Below are positions 9,007 to 18,422 of a DNA stretch of 64,000 nt, piece by piece (within the stretch, counting starts at the first letter, position 1; each line of letters begins with the position of its first letter). Below the pieces are notes generated by a model. It did not search any database. It was not told the origin of the DNA and worked only from the letters and a program-made list of their open reading frames with translations. The stretch comes from Anaerococcus provencensis (GTDB lineage Bacteria; Bacillota; Clostridia; Tissierellales; Peptoniphilaceae). The stretch is from the NCBI RefSeq assembly GCF_000312365.2, contig NZ_HG003690.1:106966-170965 (forward strand), in the 5' to 3' direction. The position numbers and the translations under genes are program-made.

Positions 9007-10491
9007 TTGAATAATAAACTGGAAATTAGGAAATTATCTTTTTCATATAATAGCAATAAAGATGAACAGTTGAAAGATATAAATTTAGACATTAAAGATG
9101 GTGAATGTTGTGTAATTATAGGGGAGTCGGGATGTGGCAAGTCTACTTTGACAAGGGCTATAAATGGATTAATTCCAAATTTTTACGAAGGAAATTTAGA
9201 TGGAGAAGTATTTATTGATGGCAAATCTATCAGAAATTTAAAATCATGGGAGATAGCAAAGTTAGTCGGTAATGTATTTCAAGATCCTAGAAGCCAATTT
9301 TTTGCCAATGAAGTTAATGGAGAAATTGCATTTGGACCGGAAAATTTGGGATATAAGCGTGATGAAATAATAAGAAGAGTAAATGAATCAAGTGAGAAAA
9401 TGAATATTGATAAATTGTTAAATAATAGGATATACAATTTATCCTATGGAATTAGGCAAAAAGTAGCAATTTGTTCAGCGAGAGCTATCGAACCATCTAT
9501 ATATGTATTTGATGAACCATCTGCAAATCTTGATTTGAAATCAATATATAAATTTTCAAAACTTATAATGGACTTAAAAAACGAAGGGAAAACTATAGTA
9601 ATTGTTGAGCATAGGTTATTTTATTTAAAAGGAATAGCTGATAGGTATTTATTGATACAAAATGGATCTTTAACAAATAGTTATAAAGCAGAAGAATTTG
9701 AAAAAATTAGTTCAAAAGACTTAAATGCATTGGGCTTACGCTCAATTAATCTTGATGATATTGTTGTAGATGAGCACAAAGTTAAAGAAAAAGAAATTAG
9801 TAGTGACAATTCTTTTGATTTTGAGGTGAAAAATATTAGTAAAAAATATAAAAATAATTTTGTACTAAAAGATGTGTCACTTAAATTTGATAGCAATGAG
9901 ACTATTGCTTTAGTAGGAATAAATGGAACAGGTAAAAGTACACTCGGTAAAATTTATTCTGGGATTCAAAATCAGACTGATGGAGAAATAAAGATAAATG
10001 GACTCAAAGCTAATAAAAAGATGAGGTTAAGCAAAGTGTGGTATATTCCTCAAGATTTAGACTCTCAATTATTTGGGGAAGATTTGATGGATGAATTATT
10101 AACTGGGTTAAAAAATAGAGAAGATTATATCACGAAAGCAGAGGAACTTTTAAAAAAAGTTGGCTTATTTGATATAAGAGAGAAGCATCCAGCAACTTTA
10201 TCAGGTGGTCAAAAACAGAGGTTGGTTCTATGCGTAGCTATGTTAAGAGAAATTCCTTTTATTATATTGGATGAGCCGACATCAGGGCTTGATTTCAGGA
10301 GTATGGATAAGGTGGGGAGATTAATCAAAGAGGAACAAAAAAAAGGAACAAAATTTTTGATAATTTCTCATGATATTGAATTTATAGCAAAGACGTGTGA
10401 TAGACTTGTAAAACTAGAGAATGGGATAATAACAGAAGATTTTTATATTGATAATATAGGACAGCTGTTAAGAGCTATGGAGGCTAAATAA
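9007..10491 (+). CDS. ECF double ATPase (two fused ATP-binding domains), intact copy
   Basis: About 495 residues carrying two complete ABC ATPase domains in one chain: Walker A GESGCGKST and GINGTGKST, signatures LSYGIRQK (degenerate) and LSGGQKQR, Walker B VFDEPSANLD and ILDEPTSGLD. Most ECF modules use two separate ATPases; a fusion is usual in dedicated (group I) systems. The TTG at 9007 has GAGAGGTG before it; an ATG at 8983 lies inside the T gene without a ribosome site. The first signature (LSYGI rather than LSGGQ) makes the two sites unequal. Paralogue of the broken gene at 3102-4488. Confidence 0.92.
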   Translation: MNNKLEIRKLSFSYNSNKDEQLKDINLDIKDGECCVIIGESGCGKSTLTRAINGLIPNFYEGNLDGEVFIDGKSIRNLKSWEIAKLVGNVFQDPRSQFFANEVNGEIAFGPENLGYKRDEIIRRVNESSEKMNIDKLLNNRIYNLSYGIRQKVAICSARAIEPSIYVFDEPSANLDLKSIYKFSKLIMDLKNEGKTIVIVEHRLFYLKGIADRYLLIQNGSLTNSYKAEEFEKISSKDLNALGLRSINLDDIVVDEHKVKEKEISSDNSFDFEVKNISKKYKNNFVLKDVSLKFDSNETIALVGINGTGKSTLGKIYSGIQNQTDGEIKINGLKANKKMRLSKVWYIPQDLDSQLFGEDLMDELLTGLKNREDYITKAEELLKKVGLFDIREKHPATLSGGQKQRLVLCVAMLREIPFIILDEPTSGLDFRSMDKVGRLIKEEQKKGTKFLIISHDIEFIAKTCDRLVKLENGIITEDFYIDNIGQLLRAMEAK

Positions 10492-10506
10492 TTTAGGAGG
10501 TGCGTA

Positions 10507-12219
10507 ATGGAAGTTTTAAAAAAGCATATAGGACAAATTTTATCATCAGTTATTATTGCAGTAATTGGTGTTTTTTGTAGTGTTGTACCATATTTTGCTT
10601 TAGCTAAGATTACTCAAAATATAGCAATTAGTAATACAGATTTAGAATTCTATATAAGACCAATTTTGCTTATTTTAGGTGGGTTAATAGGAAGTGTTAT
10701 TTTCCATGAGATTTCAACTTTAATTTCTCACAATTTAGCATTTCGCATAATAGAGGATGAGAGGAAGAAACTTGTAAGAAAAATTAATAGATTATCAATG
10801 GGAGAGATTGAAAAACGATCTAGTGGAGAATGGACTCAGTTTATGGTAGAAACTTTGAATAAAATTGAGCAACCGATAGCTCATGTTATTCCTGAAGTAA
10901 TAGCTAATCTTATCATTCCAATCGCTTTAGTAGTTATTATTTTTATAATGGATTGGAGGATTGGAATTGCAAATCTTATTACATTACCACTAGGGGTGTT
11001 ATTTTCAATTCTAATGATGGGTGGATATGAAGAAAAATCACGAAATTATCAAGAAGCCGCAAAAAACATGAATACAACAGCTGTTGAATATATTAGAGGT
11101 ATTCAAGTTATAAAGGCATTCAATAAATCTGCATCATCATATGGAAAATTTGTAGATGCTGTAAATAGTAATAGAGACAGTATGCTAAATTGGTATTTAA
11201 GTGTTTGTTTCTATATGACAGCAGCAATGGAAGTTTTACCATCAACTTTATTATTTGTTTTACCAACTTCTTTATACTTGTATATGAATGGAAGTATTGA
11301 AGTAGGCAATCTAATAATGTGTGTTTTATTATCTTATGCCTGCTACAAACCTTTGATTAAAGCTATGAGTCATATGGATACTATGGCGAATGTAAGAGTT
11401 GTAATAGATGAAATAAAAAATGTTATGGAGTTACCAGAGTTAGAACGAGGTAATGGAGAGGAAAAAATAAGATCATACGATATTAATTTTGAAAATGTAT
11501 GTTTTGCCTATAATGATAAGAAAAAAGTTTTTGATAACTTATCCTTTAGTGCAAAAGAAAATAAACTTACAGCTATTGTTGGTTATTCTGGCGGTGGAAA
11601 ATCCACTATTGCTAAGCTAATTGCGGGATATTGGAATATTAATAAAGGAAAAATATCCGTAGGAAATGTAAATCTTAAAGATGTTTCTCTTGAAAAGAAC
11701 ATGGAACTTGTAACCTATGTATCACAAGAAAATTATCTATTTAGAAAAAGTATTATAGATAATATGAGAATGGCAAATCAAAATGCTAGTATTGAAGAGA
11801 TAAAAGACGCTTGTAAAAAAGCTTCTTGTCATGACTTTATTATGAGTCTTCCTAATGGATATGAAACCATAATTGGAGAATCTGGGAGCAACTTGTCTGG
11901 AGGAGAGAGACAAAGACTTACAATAGCAAGAGCTTTGCTTAAAGATAGCCCAATAGTTTTATTAGACGAAGCTACAGCATATTCTGATCCAGATAATGAA
12001 GCTGAAATTCAAAAATCTATAGATGCATTAGTTGAAAATAAAACGGTTATTATGATTGCTCATAGGCTTTCTACAATAATAGGAGCCGATAAGATCATAG
12101 TATTAAACAATGGGGAAATTGAAGCAGAAGGAACTCATAAAGAACTTCTTGGAAAAAGTGAAACATATGCAAAAATGTGGAAATCACACATAAGTTTATC
12201 AAACGATAGGGGTGAGTAA
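10507..12219 (+). CDS. ABC transporter, exporter-fold half-transporter 1 (YbtP/IrtA-like)
   Basis: 570 residues: six membrane helices (about 1-300), then an ATPase domain with GYSGGGKST, LSGGERQR, VLLDEATAYSD and the H-loop in IAHRLS. It forms a heterodimer with the next gene product, which begins at the base after its stop codon. Family knowledge: two adjacent half-transporters of this subtype downstream of an AraC regulator are the inner-membrane importers of yersiniabactin-like and carboxymycobactin siderophores. The same pair occurs in Gram-positive siderophore islands such as equibactin. No siderophore synthesis gene is seen here, so uptake of a foreign chelator is plausible. Confidence 0.9.
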   Translation: MEVLKKHIGQILSSVIIAVIGVFCSVVPYFALAKITQNIAISNTDLEFYIRPILLILGGLIGSVIFHEISTLISHNLAFRIIEDERKKLVRKINRLSMGEIEKRSSGEWTQFMVETLNKIEQPIAHVIPEVIANLIIPIALVVIIFIMDWRIGIANLITLPLGVLFSILMMGGYEEKSRNYQEAAKNMNTTAVEYIRGIQVIKAFNKSASSYGKFVDAVNSNRDSMLNWYLSVCFYMTAAMEVLPSTLLFVLPTSLYLYMNGSIEVGNLIMCVLLSYACYKPLIKAMSHMDTMANVRVVIDEIKNVMELPELERGNGEEKIRSYDINFENVCFAYNDKKKVFDNLSFSAKENKLTAIVGYSGGGKSTIAKLIAGYWNINKGKISVGNVNLKDVSLEKNMELVTYVSQENYLFRKSIIDNMRMANQNASIEEIKDACKKASCHDFIMSLPNGYETIIGESGSNLSGGERQRLTIARALLKDSPIVLLDEATAYSDPDNEAEIQKSIDALVENKTVIMIAHRLSTIIGADKIIVLNNGEIEAEGTHKELLGKSETYAKMWKSHISLSNDRGE

Positions 12220-13965
12220 ATGAAAGAATTAATTCACAAGTTATATTGGGTCGCTGGAAAAGAATCTTCCAAAATTAGCAAGATGTTTTTCTTTGAAGTA
12301 TTAAAAAGTATATTTGAAGGAATATCCCTTGGAGCTACAATGTTGCTTTTACTTAAAATATTTCAAAATATATTTGAAGGAAGAAATATTACACAAGAAG
12401 ACATCTATGTCGTATTTGCAATAGCTCTACTAAGTGTAGTAGGGAAAATATTATCTAGTTATATGGCTGATAGAAATAAATACATCGCAACTTACAATAT
12501 GGGAGCAGAAAATAGGCTATATATAGGTGATCAGCTAAAAAAAGTGAATATGGGATATTTTAGCAGTAATCGCCTTGGAAACATTTCAGGCGGATTAACC
12601 ACAGTTATAGGTGAACTTGAAACCGTAGGAGTTAATATAATAGAAACTTTATTTGTGGGAGTAATTCAAACTATAATAATGGCGATATTTATGATTCCGT
12701 TTGATATAGTTACAGGTTCTATAATTTTAGGAACTTTATTCTTAGGAATGTTATGCAATGTTATCTTTCAAAAGAAATCAGATGAGTTGACTAAAAAATT
12801 ACAAGCGTTAAAAATAAATCTAAACGCATCTACTTTAGAGTATGTCAAAGGTATTAGCGTCATTAAGTCGTTTGGAAAAAGTGGTGAAATGACCAAAGAA
12901 TTGGACAGAGAGATTTATAAAAATAGAAGAGGCTTTATAAATGTTGAAAAAACTGTAGCACCTGCTGCTTTGATATTTCTAATTATATTTAAATTAGGGA
13001 TTTGTCTTATTATATTTTCAGCTATTTATAGATTTTGTATAGGAGAAATTGATCACTATAAAGCTGTAATGCTTGTAGTGTCTAGTTTTATTGTTTTTTC
13101 TGGTTTTGAAATGGCTGGAAGTATGCAAAACGTTAGAGGAATAGCTATACAAAACTTGGATTCAATTGCTAAACTTAGGAATCTACCAACAATTTCAGAA
13201 GGCACAAGAACAAGCTTTGAAAAAGGAGATATAAATCTAAAGGACGTTGACTTCTCATATGACGAACAAAACTTATTTAACTGTTTAAATTTAGATATTC
13301 CAAAAGGTAAGACTACAGCAATTGTAGGTGGTTCTGGAAGTGGAAAAACAACACTTTGTAATTTGATAGCTAGATTTTGGGATGTAGATTCTGGAGAAAT
13401 ATTGATTGATGATAATAACATAAAAGATTTTAGGTATGACAATCTGTTATCTAATTTCACTTTTGTTTTTCAAGACGTCTATTTATTTGATGACACTATA
13501 AAAAACAACATTAAGTTCGGAAATCCAGAAGCTAGTGATGAGGAAGTTATTAATGTTGCTAAGCAAGCACAGTGTCATGAATTTATTATGAAGTTGTCAG
13601 ATGGTTATGACACAGTTTTACAAGAGGGTGGTTCAAATTTATCTGGAGGAGAGCGTCAGAGAATATCTATAGCAAGAGCTATGCTAAAACCAAGCAGAAT
13701 TGTTATTCTTGACGAAGCTACTTCAAGTGTAGATCCAGAAAATGAACAACAACTTATAACTGCTTTAAACAATTTGTTAAAAGATAAAACTGTAATTGTG
13801 ATTGCACATAAACTTGAAACTATTAAAAATGCTGATCAAATTGTTGTTATGGATAAAGGAAATATTGAAAGTATTGGTAAACATAAAGAGCTTATGGAAA
13901 AATCACACATATACAAGAGTTTTATTGAGAAAAGAGAAAAAGCTACTGGTTGGAAAATTGAATAA
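12220..13965 (+). CDS. ABC transporter, exporter-fold half-transporter 2 (YbtQ/IrtB-like)
   Basis: 581 residues with six membrane helices and a C-terminal ATPase domain (GGSGSGKTT, LSGGERQRISIARA, VILDEATSSVD, H-loop IAHKLE). The H-loop and Walker residues are intact. The start codon abuts the stop codon of the first half-transporter, the usual sign of a stoichiometric heterodimer. The fragment at 1-437 is its paralogue from another cassette copy. Confidence 0.9.
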   Translation: MKELIHKLYWVAGKESSKISKMFFFEVLKSIFEGISLGATMLLLLKIFQNIFEGRNITQEDIYVVFAIALLSVVGKILSSYMADRNKYIATYNMGAENRLYIGDQLKKVNMGYFSSNRLGNISGGLTTVIGELETVGVNIIETLFVGVIQTIIMAIFMIPFDIVTGSIILGTLFLGMLCNVIFQKKSDELTKKLQALKINLNASTLEYVKGISVIKSFGKSGEMTKELDREIYKNRRGFINVEKTVAPAALIFLIIFKLGICLIIFSAIYRFCIGEIDHYKAVMLVVSSFIVFSGFEMAGSMQNVRGIAIQNLDSIAKLRNLPTISEGTRTSFEKGDINLKDVDFSYDEQNLFNCLNLDIPKGKTTAIVGGSGSGKTTLCNLIARFWDVDSGEILIDDNNIKDFRYDNLLSNFTFVFQDVYLFDDTIKNNIKFGNPEASDEEVINVAKQAQCHEFIMKLSDGYDTVLQEGGSNLSGGERQRISIARAMLKPSRIVILDEATSSVDPENEQQLITALNNLLKDKTVIVIAHKLETIKNADQIVVMDKGNIESIGKHKELMEKSHIYKSFIEKREKATGWKIE

Positions 13966-13986
13966 AATTTAATAGAGGATGATTTT

Positions 13987-15351
13987 ATGAAACAAGATAT
14001 GAAAGAACAATTATTAACAAAAAGACCCATAGATTTACTTTTTCAATTATCTGTCCCTGCTGTAATAGGAATGATAGTAATAGGTCTTTATCCACTAATG
14101 GATGGAATTTTTGCAGGAAATATTATAGGACAAACTGCAATGACAGCTTGTGGTGTAGCTATGCCACTTACCTTTTTTAATAGTGGAGTATCTACACTCA
14201 TAGGTGTAGGTTCAGCATCAGTTTTATCAAGAGCTATAGGAAAGGGTGACCAAAAAACAGTTGATAAAATTATGGGGAATTTAATCTTTTGGGTTATTCT
14301 ATTCTCATCAATTATTACAATAGGCGGAATTTTACTTGCACCACATTTTTTAGATATGGTTGGAGCAAGTGGAGAAATTAAAGAATATGGTATCAGATAT
14401 TTACGAGTAATTTTCATTGGTTCTTTATTTGTAAACTTTACTCAATCAGCAAACATGGTTATGCGTGGAGAAGGATTAATGAAAAAAGCAATGCTCATTA
14501 TGGGGCTAGGGGCTTTTTTAAACATAATTCTTGATCCCATTCTAATGAAATTAATGGGAAAATACGCAATAGAAGGGGCTGCACTTGCAACTATTACAGC
14601 ACAATTTGTTCAAGCGATAATAACACTCCATTACTTCAAATATAAAAGTAAAGCAGTAAAAATAAATAAAATCAAACCTGATCAGGAAATAAAAAAAGAA
14701 ATGTTTGGCGTAGGGTCATCTGCTATGATGATGCAAATTTTATTTATGATTCAACAAACAATGCTATATAAAATGTCATTTAAATATGGCGGAGATACAA
14801 ATGCTATCTTGATGGCAGCAACACTTAGAATATATGCCTTTTCATTCATTCCACTTTGGGGAATGAGTCAAGGTTTACAACCTGTAGTTGGTACAAATTT
14901 TGGAGCGAAAAAATACGACAGAGTAAAAGAAGCTATGAAAGTATTTTCTATCGGAGGATTAGTTCTTGCATCAATATTTTGGATACCAGCATTAGCATTT
15001 TCAAAGAATATTCTGTCTTTATTTGGAGTAGAAGAAAGTATTATAACTCAGGGAATAGGAAACTTTAGACTATTTTATTCTATCTTTATCCTATATGGAG
15101 TAATGGTAATGACTATAACATTCTTCCAATCAATAGGAAACGCTAAAAAAGCCGGCATAATAGTAATGCTAAGACAGTTATTTTTATTCGTACCTGCCAT
15201 GATTATTTTACCAATGATATTTGGAGTTAAAGCAGTATGGTTTGCAGAACCCCTTGTAGATTTAATTATGATAATAGCTGGTGTAGTAATGATGTTTGGG
15301 GAATTAAATAGGATGGATAAAATTAGTTTGAAAAATTCAAGTAATGAATAA
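13987..15351 (+). CDS. MATE family efflux transporter (right copy)
   Basis: 454 residues with twelve hydrophobic stretches; starts MKQDMKEQLLTKRPIDLLF, almost the same as the copy at 449-1792. It closes the S-T-A-ABC-ABC-MATE run, 21 bp after the second half-transporter. In siderophore islands a MATE or MFS pump at this place is thought to recycle or export the chelator; the true cargo is unknown. Confidence 0.92.
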   Translation: MKQDMKEQLLTKRPIDLLFQLSVPAVIGMIVIGLYPLMDGIFAGNIIGQTAMTACGVAMPLTFFNSGVSTLIGVGSASVLSRAIGKGDQKTVDKIMGNLIFWVILFSSIITIGGILLAPHFLDMVGASGEIKEYGIRYLRVIFIGSLFVNFTQSANMVMRGEGLMKKAMLIMGLGAFLNIILDPILMKLMGKYAIEGAALATITAQFVQAIITLHYFKYKSKAVKINKIKPDQEIKKEMFGVGSSAMMMQILFMIQQTMLYKMSFKYGGDTNAILMAATLRIYAFSFIPLWGMSQGLQPVVGTNFGAKKYDRVKEAMKVFSIGGLVLASIFWIPALAFSKNILSLFGVEESIITQGIGNFRLFYSIFILYGVMVMTITFFQSIGNAKKAGIIVMLRQLFLFVPAMIILPMIFGVKAVWFAEPLVDLIMIIAGVVMMFGELNRMDKISLKNSSNE

Positions 15352-15384
15352 TAAGTAGGTTTATTTAAAAGAATGGAGGGAAAT

Positions 15385-15453
15385 ATGCAAATAAATATAA
15401 TTAAAGTAAATTTACCTTTTTTCTTTGGTTTACGCTGTTTACAAGTTAGATAA
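15385..15453 (+). CDS. Possible 22-residue leader peptide
   Basis: ATG at 15385 has a near-perfect GGAGGG site seven bases before it and encodes MQINIIKVNLPFFFGLRCL plus three residues before TAA. A terminator-like hairpin follows at 15509-15548. A short, well-initiated peptide before a hairpin is the layout of ribosome-stalling attenuators that control resistance genes, but no intact gene follows on this strand. I do not recognise the peptide. Confidence 0.4.
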   Translation: MQINIIKVNLPFFFGLRCLQVR

Positions 15454-15508
15454 CTCAGTTAAAAAATTAAATACAATTACTATTAGAAAAAGAACACGAA
15501 AAGTATTT

Positions 15509-15548
15509 AGAGCAGGTGAACAAGAAAAACCACTTGCTCTTTTTTTTC
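15509..15548 (+). terminator. Terminator or attenuator hairpin
   Basis: AGAGCAGGTG (15509-15518) pairs with CACTTGCTCT (15531-15540) with one G-T mismatch, followed by eight T. It can end the MATE operon or act as an attenuator for the leader peptide upstream. Confidence 0.8.
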
Positions 15549-15612
15549 ATCATTAGATCATGACGGGAATTTTGAAGATAATTTAGAAGATAAAAATGTT
15601 GATGTAGAATAA
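15535..15612 (+). pseudogene. Fragment of a sigma-like regulator gene
   Basis: In this frame the sequence reads CSFFSSLDHDGNFEDNLED then KNVDVE and a stop, clearly related to the CFFFCSYDHDGNFEENLED segment of the regulator at 19244-19654. Only about 25 codons are left, with neither start nor DNA-binding part. It shows that this part of the element was built by duplication or recombination with a related element. Confidence 0.7.
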
Positions 15613-15648
15613 GTTGTAGCCACACAAATGAAGATTAAGAATAAAAAA

Positions 15649-15690
15649 TGTATCAACCCTTACCCTTTAATCAGGATTTAGGTTGATACA
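15649..15690. terminator. Perfect 10-bp hairpin
   Basis: TGTATCAACC (15649-15658) pairs with GGTTGATACA (15681-15690). On the minus strand TTTTTTATTC follows the stem, so it probably terminates the minus-strand operon ending at 15740. Confidence 0.65.
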
Positions 15691-15739
15691 CAAAATTATT
15701 TACATTTCCGCCCCTTACAAGCGTTAAGCGTATATTAAG

Positions 15740-16822
15740 TTATTCTTCTAATTTTTTAGTATCATCTTCTAATTCCAAGAATTTATCAAAATCACTTTTG
15801 TAGAGTCTATCTTGTATAATTCTATATTTTTCAAACTCACTCTCTGCGTGCTTTTTAGCAAGAGCTGCAGAGACTTTTCCTGCATCGTTTAGAATTTCTT
15901 TATCCCATAATTGTAAAAATCCATTTAATCTTTTTTCCCAATCTTCCATAGTCATAGGGATATGTCTTTCTGCTTGTAGTTCTGCCATGTCCAAATATGA
16001 TGAAACAATTCTTTGCATTTGATTTAATTCTTCTTCGTTTAGATAATTTTTTGCAACGACTACATCATATTTATGAATTTTTGAATCTGGAGAGCCTTCC
16101 CAAGTAGTAAGTCCCATATTTTTAGTTTTGTGATTGGCTCTATCTACAATTAATTCGGCTGCAGTTTTTCCATGAATTGCATAGTGTAATTTATTTTGAA
16201 TAGCTGCAAAAAACCTTTTTGTTGCTTTTGCAGATGGGTCATAGTCTAAAGATGTAGCATAAATATCTGTGATTTTTTGATAGAATCTTCTCTCAGATAA
16301 TCTAATTTCACGAATTTTTACAAGTAATTTTTCGAAATAATCCTTGGTAAGTTTTGTACCAGAATTCTTGAGCCTTTCATCATCCATTGCCCACCCTTTA
16401 ATTGTAAAATCTTTTACAATTTGGTTTGCCCATTTTCTAAATTGGACGGCACGTTCGTTATTTACTTTAAACCCTACTGCAATAATTGCTTGTAGGTTAT
16501 AGTGTTTTGTTTCCCTTGAAACATTTCTAGAACCTTCTTTTTGAACTATTAGGAAATTCCTAATAGTTGCTTCTTCTTGTAACTCACTATCAGCATAGAT
16601 TTTTTTTAGATGTTCATTTATTGTGGCGACACTAACATCATAAAGAGCTGCCATCATCTTTTGAGTAAGCCAAATATTTTCATCTTCATATCTAATTTCG
16701 ATAGCTTCTTGATCATCACCATTTGCTGCAATAAAAGTCAAGTATTCAGCAGCAGATGACCTAATTTGAAGTTCTTTTTTTTCTTGATTTTCGTCTTTAT
16801 TTTTATCCATTTCTTTACTCAT
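15740..16822 (-). CDS. RhuM family protein
   Basis: About 360 residues matching the RhuM family (virulence protein RhuM): an N-terminal DNA-binding-like segment (YEDENIWLTQKMMAALYDVSV), the central GFKVNNERAVQFRKWANQIV, and the conserved NKLHYAIHGKTAAELIVDRA. The ATG at 16822 has GGAGGG before it; an ATG four codons upstream overlaps the next gene. RhuM was first named in a Salmonella pathogenicity island, and relatives are common on mobile elements, but no biochemical function is established. It is last in a minus-strand operon with a membrane protein, an ImmA-like protease and a repressor. Confidence 0.85.
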   Translation of the reverse strand: MSKEMDKNKDENQEKKELQIRSSAAEYLTFIAANGDDQEAIEIRYEDENIWLTQKMMAALYDVSVATINEHLKKIYADSELQEEATIRNFLIVQKEGSRNVSRETKHYNLQAIIAVGFKVNNERAVQFRKWANQIVKDFTIKGWAMDDERLKNSGTKLTKDYFEKLLVKIREIRLSERRFYQKITDIYATSLDYDPSAKATKRFFAAIQNKLHYAIHGKTAAELIVDRANHKTKNMGLTTWEGSPDSKIHKYDVVVAKNYLNEEELNQMQRIVSSYLDMAELQAERHIPMTMEDWEKRLNGFLQLWDKEILNDAGKVSAALAKKHAESEFEKYRIIQDRLYKSDFDKFLELEDDTKKLEE

Positions 16823-17297
16823 AAGTCCCTCCAAGTATAAATTTCATTCTACCTTTAAACACTGGAATACTAATTAAGAATACAATTACATAATGTATAA
16901 AGGAATTTATCATCATACTTTTTGTTATTGGTAATTGATGATAAGTTTGACCGATTATTTTAAAAGCGGCTAGGGTGTTTGTTATAAAATCAAGTGCCAA
17001 CCATAAGGCAACTGCTGATCCTATGAAAGCAATTATATAGTTTAAAAGTTTACTGATTTTTGGTAGCTTTTGATTTATTAAAATTAGCAATATTCCATAA
17101 ATTATTACTACTGTAATTGAAATGGGAATAGCTAATTTGTTATCTAGTTTATCTTTTATGGATATATAAAATCCTAAACCTACAACTATAAAATCAATCA
17201 AAAATGCTGAGATTTTTACAGAGTAGGTAGTGATGAGATAGTAGAAAACTATTCCAGAAAGGATTAATAAAAAATATCCTGCAATAAAAATTCCCAT
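16815..17297 (-). CDS. Small integral membrane protein, function unknown
   Basis: 160 residues with about five hydrophobic helices and little else; no signal peptide beyond the first helix and no known motif. It overlaps the start of the RhuM gene by eight bases and lies 8 bp after the ImmA-like gene, so the three are co-transcribed. I do not recognise the family. Confidence 0.7.
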   Translation of the reverse strand: MGIFIAGYFLLILSGIVFYYLITTYSVKISAFLIDFIVVGLGFYISIKDKLDNKLAIPISITVVIIYGILLILINQKLPKISKLLNYIIAFIGSAVALWLALDFITNTLAAFKIIGQTYHQLPITKSMMINSFIHYVIVFLISIPVFKGRMKFILGGTYE

Positions 17298-17305
17298 AGA
17301 GTCTC

Positions 17306-17854
17306 CTAATAATAATCATCATGTTCAGGGCGATAGTTTTTAAGAAAATCTCCCTGAGGTATATTAACATTAATTGGTTTATTAAACTTGCCCATTTTTG
17401 CTAACTCAGAAATTTTTAGATTTAGTAAATTTATATCTACACCTAATTTTCCAGCAATTTCATAATCACAAACTTGATCATTGATATTATCTAGGACATC
17501 TTCATCACTTATTAATAAGTGAGCCGCAAAAATATTAGCTTCAGTTTCAAATTTGTTTGTTGGGTTTAATACTGTTTGGTCATGAAAAGCTCCACCTCTC
17601 ATACAATAATCTCTGTGTAGTTGATCGTGACCTAATTCATGTGCTAATATCGTTTTTCTATTAAAATTTGTGTTGCTACTGATAAAAATAAATCTGTTCC
17701 TTTGAATATAATGGTACATTCCTAAAAGTATTTCTGTTTTAGGTAGATATACCAGGTTAATATTCAAAGCTTCTATTAATTCGATAGGATCTCGTGTCTT
17801 ATATTTTTTTATAAGTCGATTAACCTTATCATATATATAGCGATTCATGCTCAT
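17306..17854 (-). CDS. immA: ImmA/IrrE family metallo-endopeptidase
   Basis: 182 residues with the zinc protease motif HELGH (residues 72-76) and a downstream EANIFAAHLLI segment supplying the third ligand. In ICEBs1 of Bacillus, ImmA cuts the repressor ImmR to release element genes after DNA damage or quorum signals. The gene lies 8 bp after a repressor gene, the same pairing, so control of element excision or transfer is a likely role (inference). Confidence 0.88.
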   Translation of the reverse strand: MSMNRYIYDKVNRLIKKYKTRDPIELIEALNINLVYLPKTEILLGMYHYIQRNRFIFISSNTNFNRKTILAHELGHDQLHRDYCMRGGAFHDQTVLNPTNKFETEANIFAAHLLISDEDVLDNINDQVCDYEIAGKLGVDINLLNLKISELAKMGKFNKPINVNIPQGDFLKNYRPEHDDYY

Positions 17855-17862
17855 AAAATCAC

Positions 17863-18264
17863 CTAATCTTTTTTCTTACGACCGTATTTCTTGTTTTCTC
17901 TTTTAGCCTCCCAATAAGCACGAGTAATAGCTTCAAAAGCAGCATCTTTATCTTCGTCAGAAATTTCTCCACCTGCAAATAAAGAGCTTAGACCTTCTGT
18001 TAATGCTCTAGCTTTTTCTAATTCTCTTTTGCCACCCATGTTATAAACTCTATTTAAAAACTCATCACTTTCTTCTAGAAGATAATTGTAATCACAGTCC
18101 ATAACTTCAGCTATTTTTTTGTAAACCTCGACATCTCTTGGGTATCTTTCTCCGTCTTCATAATGTACAAGAGTTCTTGTACTTATTCCTATCATCTTTG
18201 CAAAATCTGCTTGACTTAACTTTTCTTTTTCACGAAAATCCTTTAATCTATCCGCAAAAGCCAT
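17863..18264 (-). CDS. immR: XRE family repressor (ImmR-like)
   Basis: About 133 residues: an N-terminal helix-turn-helix (FREKEKLSQADFAKMIGISTRTLVHYEDGERYP) and a C-terminal tail rich in charged residues (EDKDAAFEAITRAYWEAKR). The ATG at 18264 has AGGAGG before it. It is divergent from the gene at 18423, with a palindrome between them. By analogy with ImmR it should repress the divergent promoter and be cut by the ImmA-like protease. The frame extends to 18336, but that part lacks a ribosome site. Confidence 0.88.
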   Translation of the reverse strand: MAFADRLKDFREKEKLSQADFAKMIGISTRTLVHYEDGERYPRDVEVYKKIAEVMDCDYNYLLEESDEFLNRVYNMGGKRELEKARALTEGLSSLFAGGEISDEDKDAAFEAITRAYWEAKRENKKYGRKKKD

Positions 18265-18320
18265 AACTTTAACCTCCTGAACTAATGTGCATTTATAACT
18301 TTTAATACGAACAATAGTGC

Positions 18321-18349
18321 TTGAATTATTTTTCAATTTGAGATATAAT
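18321..18349 (+). promoter_or_regulatory. Sigma-A type promoter for the gene at 18423
   Basis: TTGAAT (18321-18326) and TATAAT (18344-18349) with a 17-bp spacer lie between the divergent repressor and the hypothetical gene. Confidence 0.65.
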
Positions 18350-18378
18350 ACAAACTGAACTTATATTCATATTATAGC

Positions 18379-18396
18379 ACAAACATTCAAGTTTGT
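18379..18396. promoter_or_regulatory. Candidate repressor operator
   Basis: ACAAAC-N6-GTTTGT is a perfect inverted repeat just downstream of the promoter at 18321-18349, where a bound XRE repressor would block transcription. Confidence 0.5.
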
Positions 18397-18422
18397 AAAT
18401 AAGTTGTATTGGGGTGATTAGA

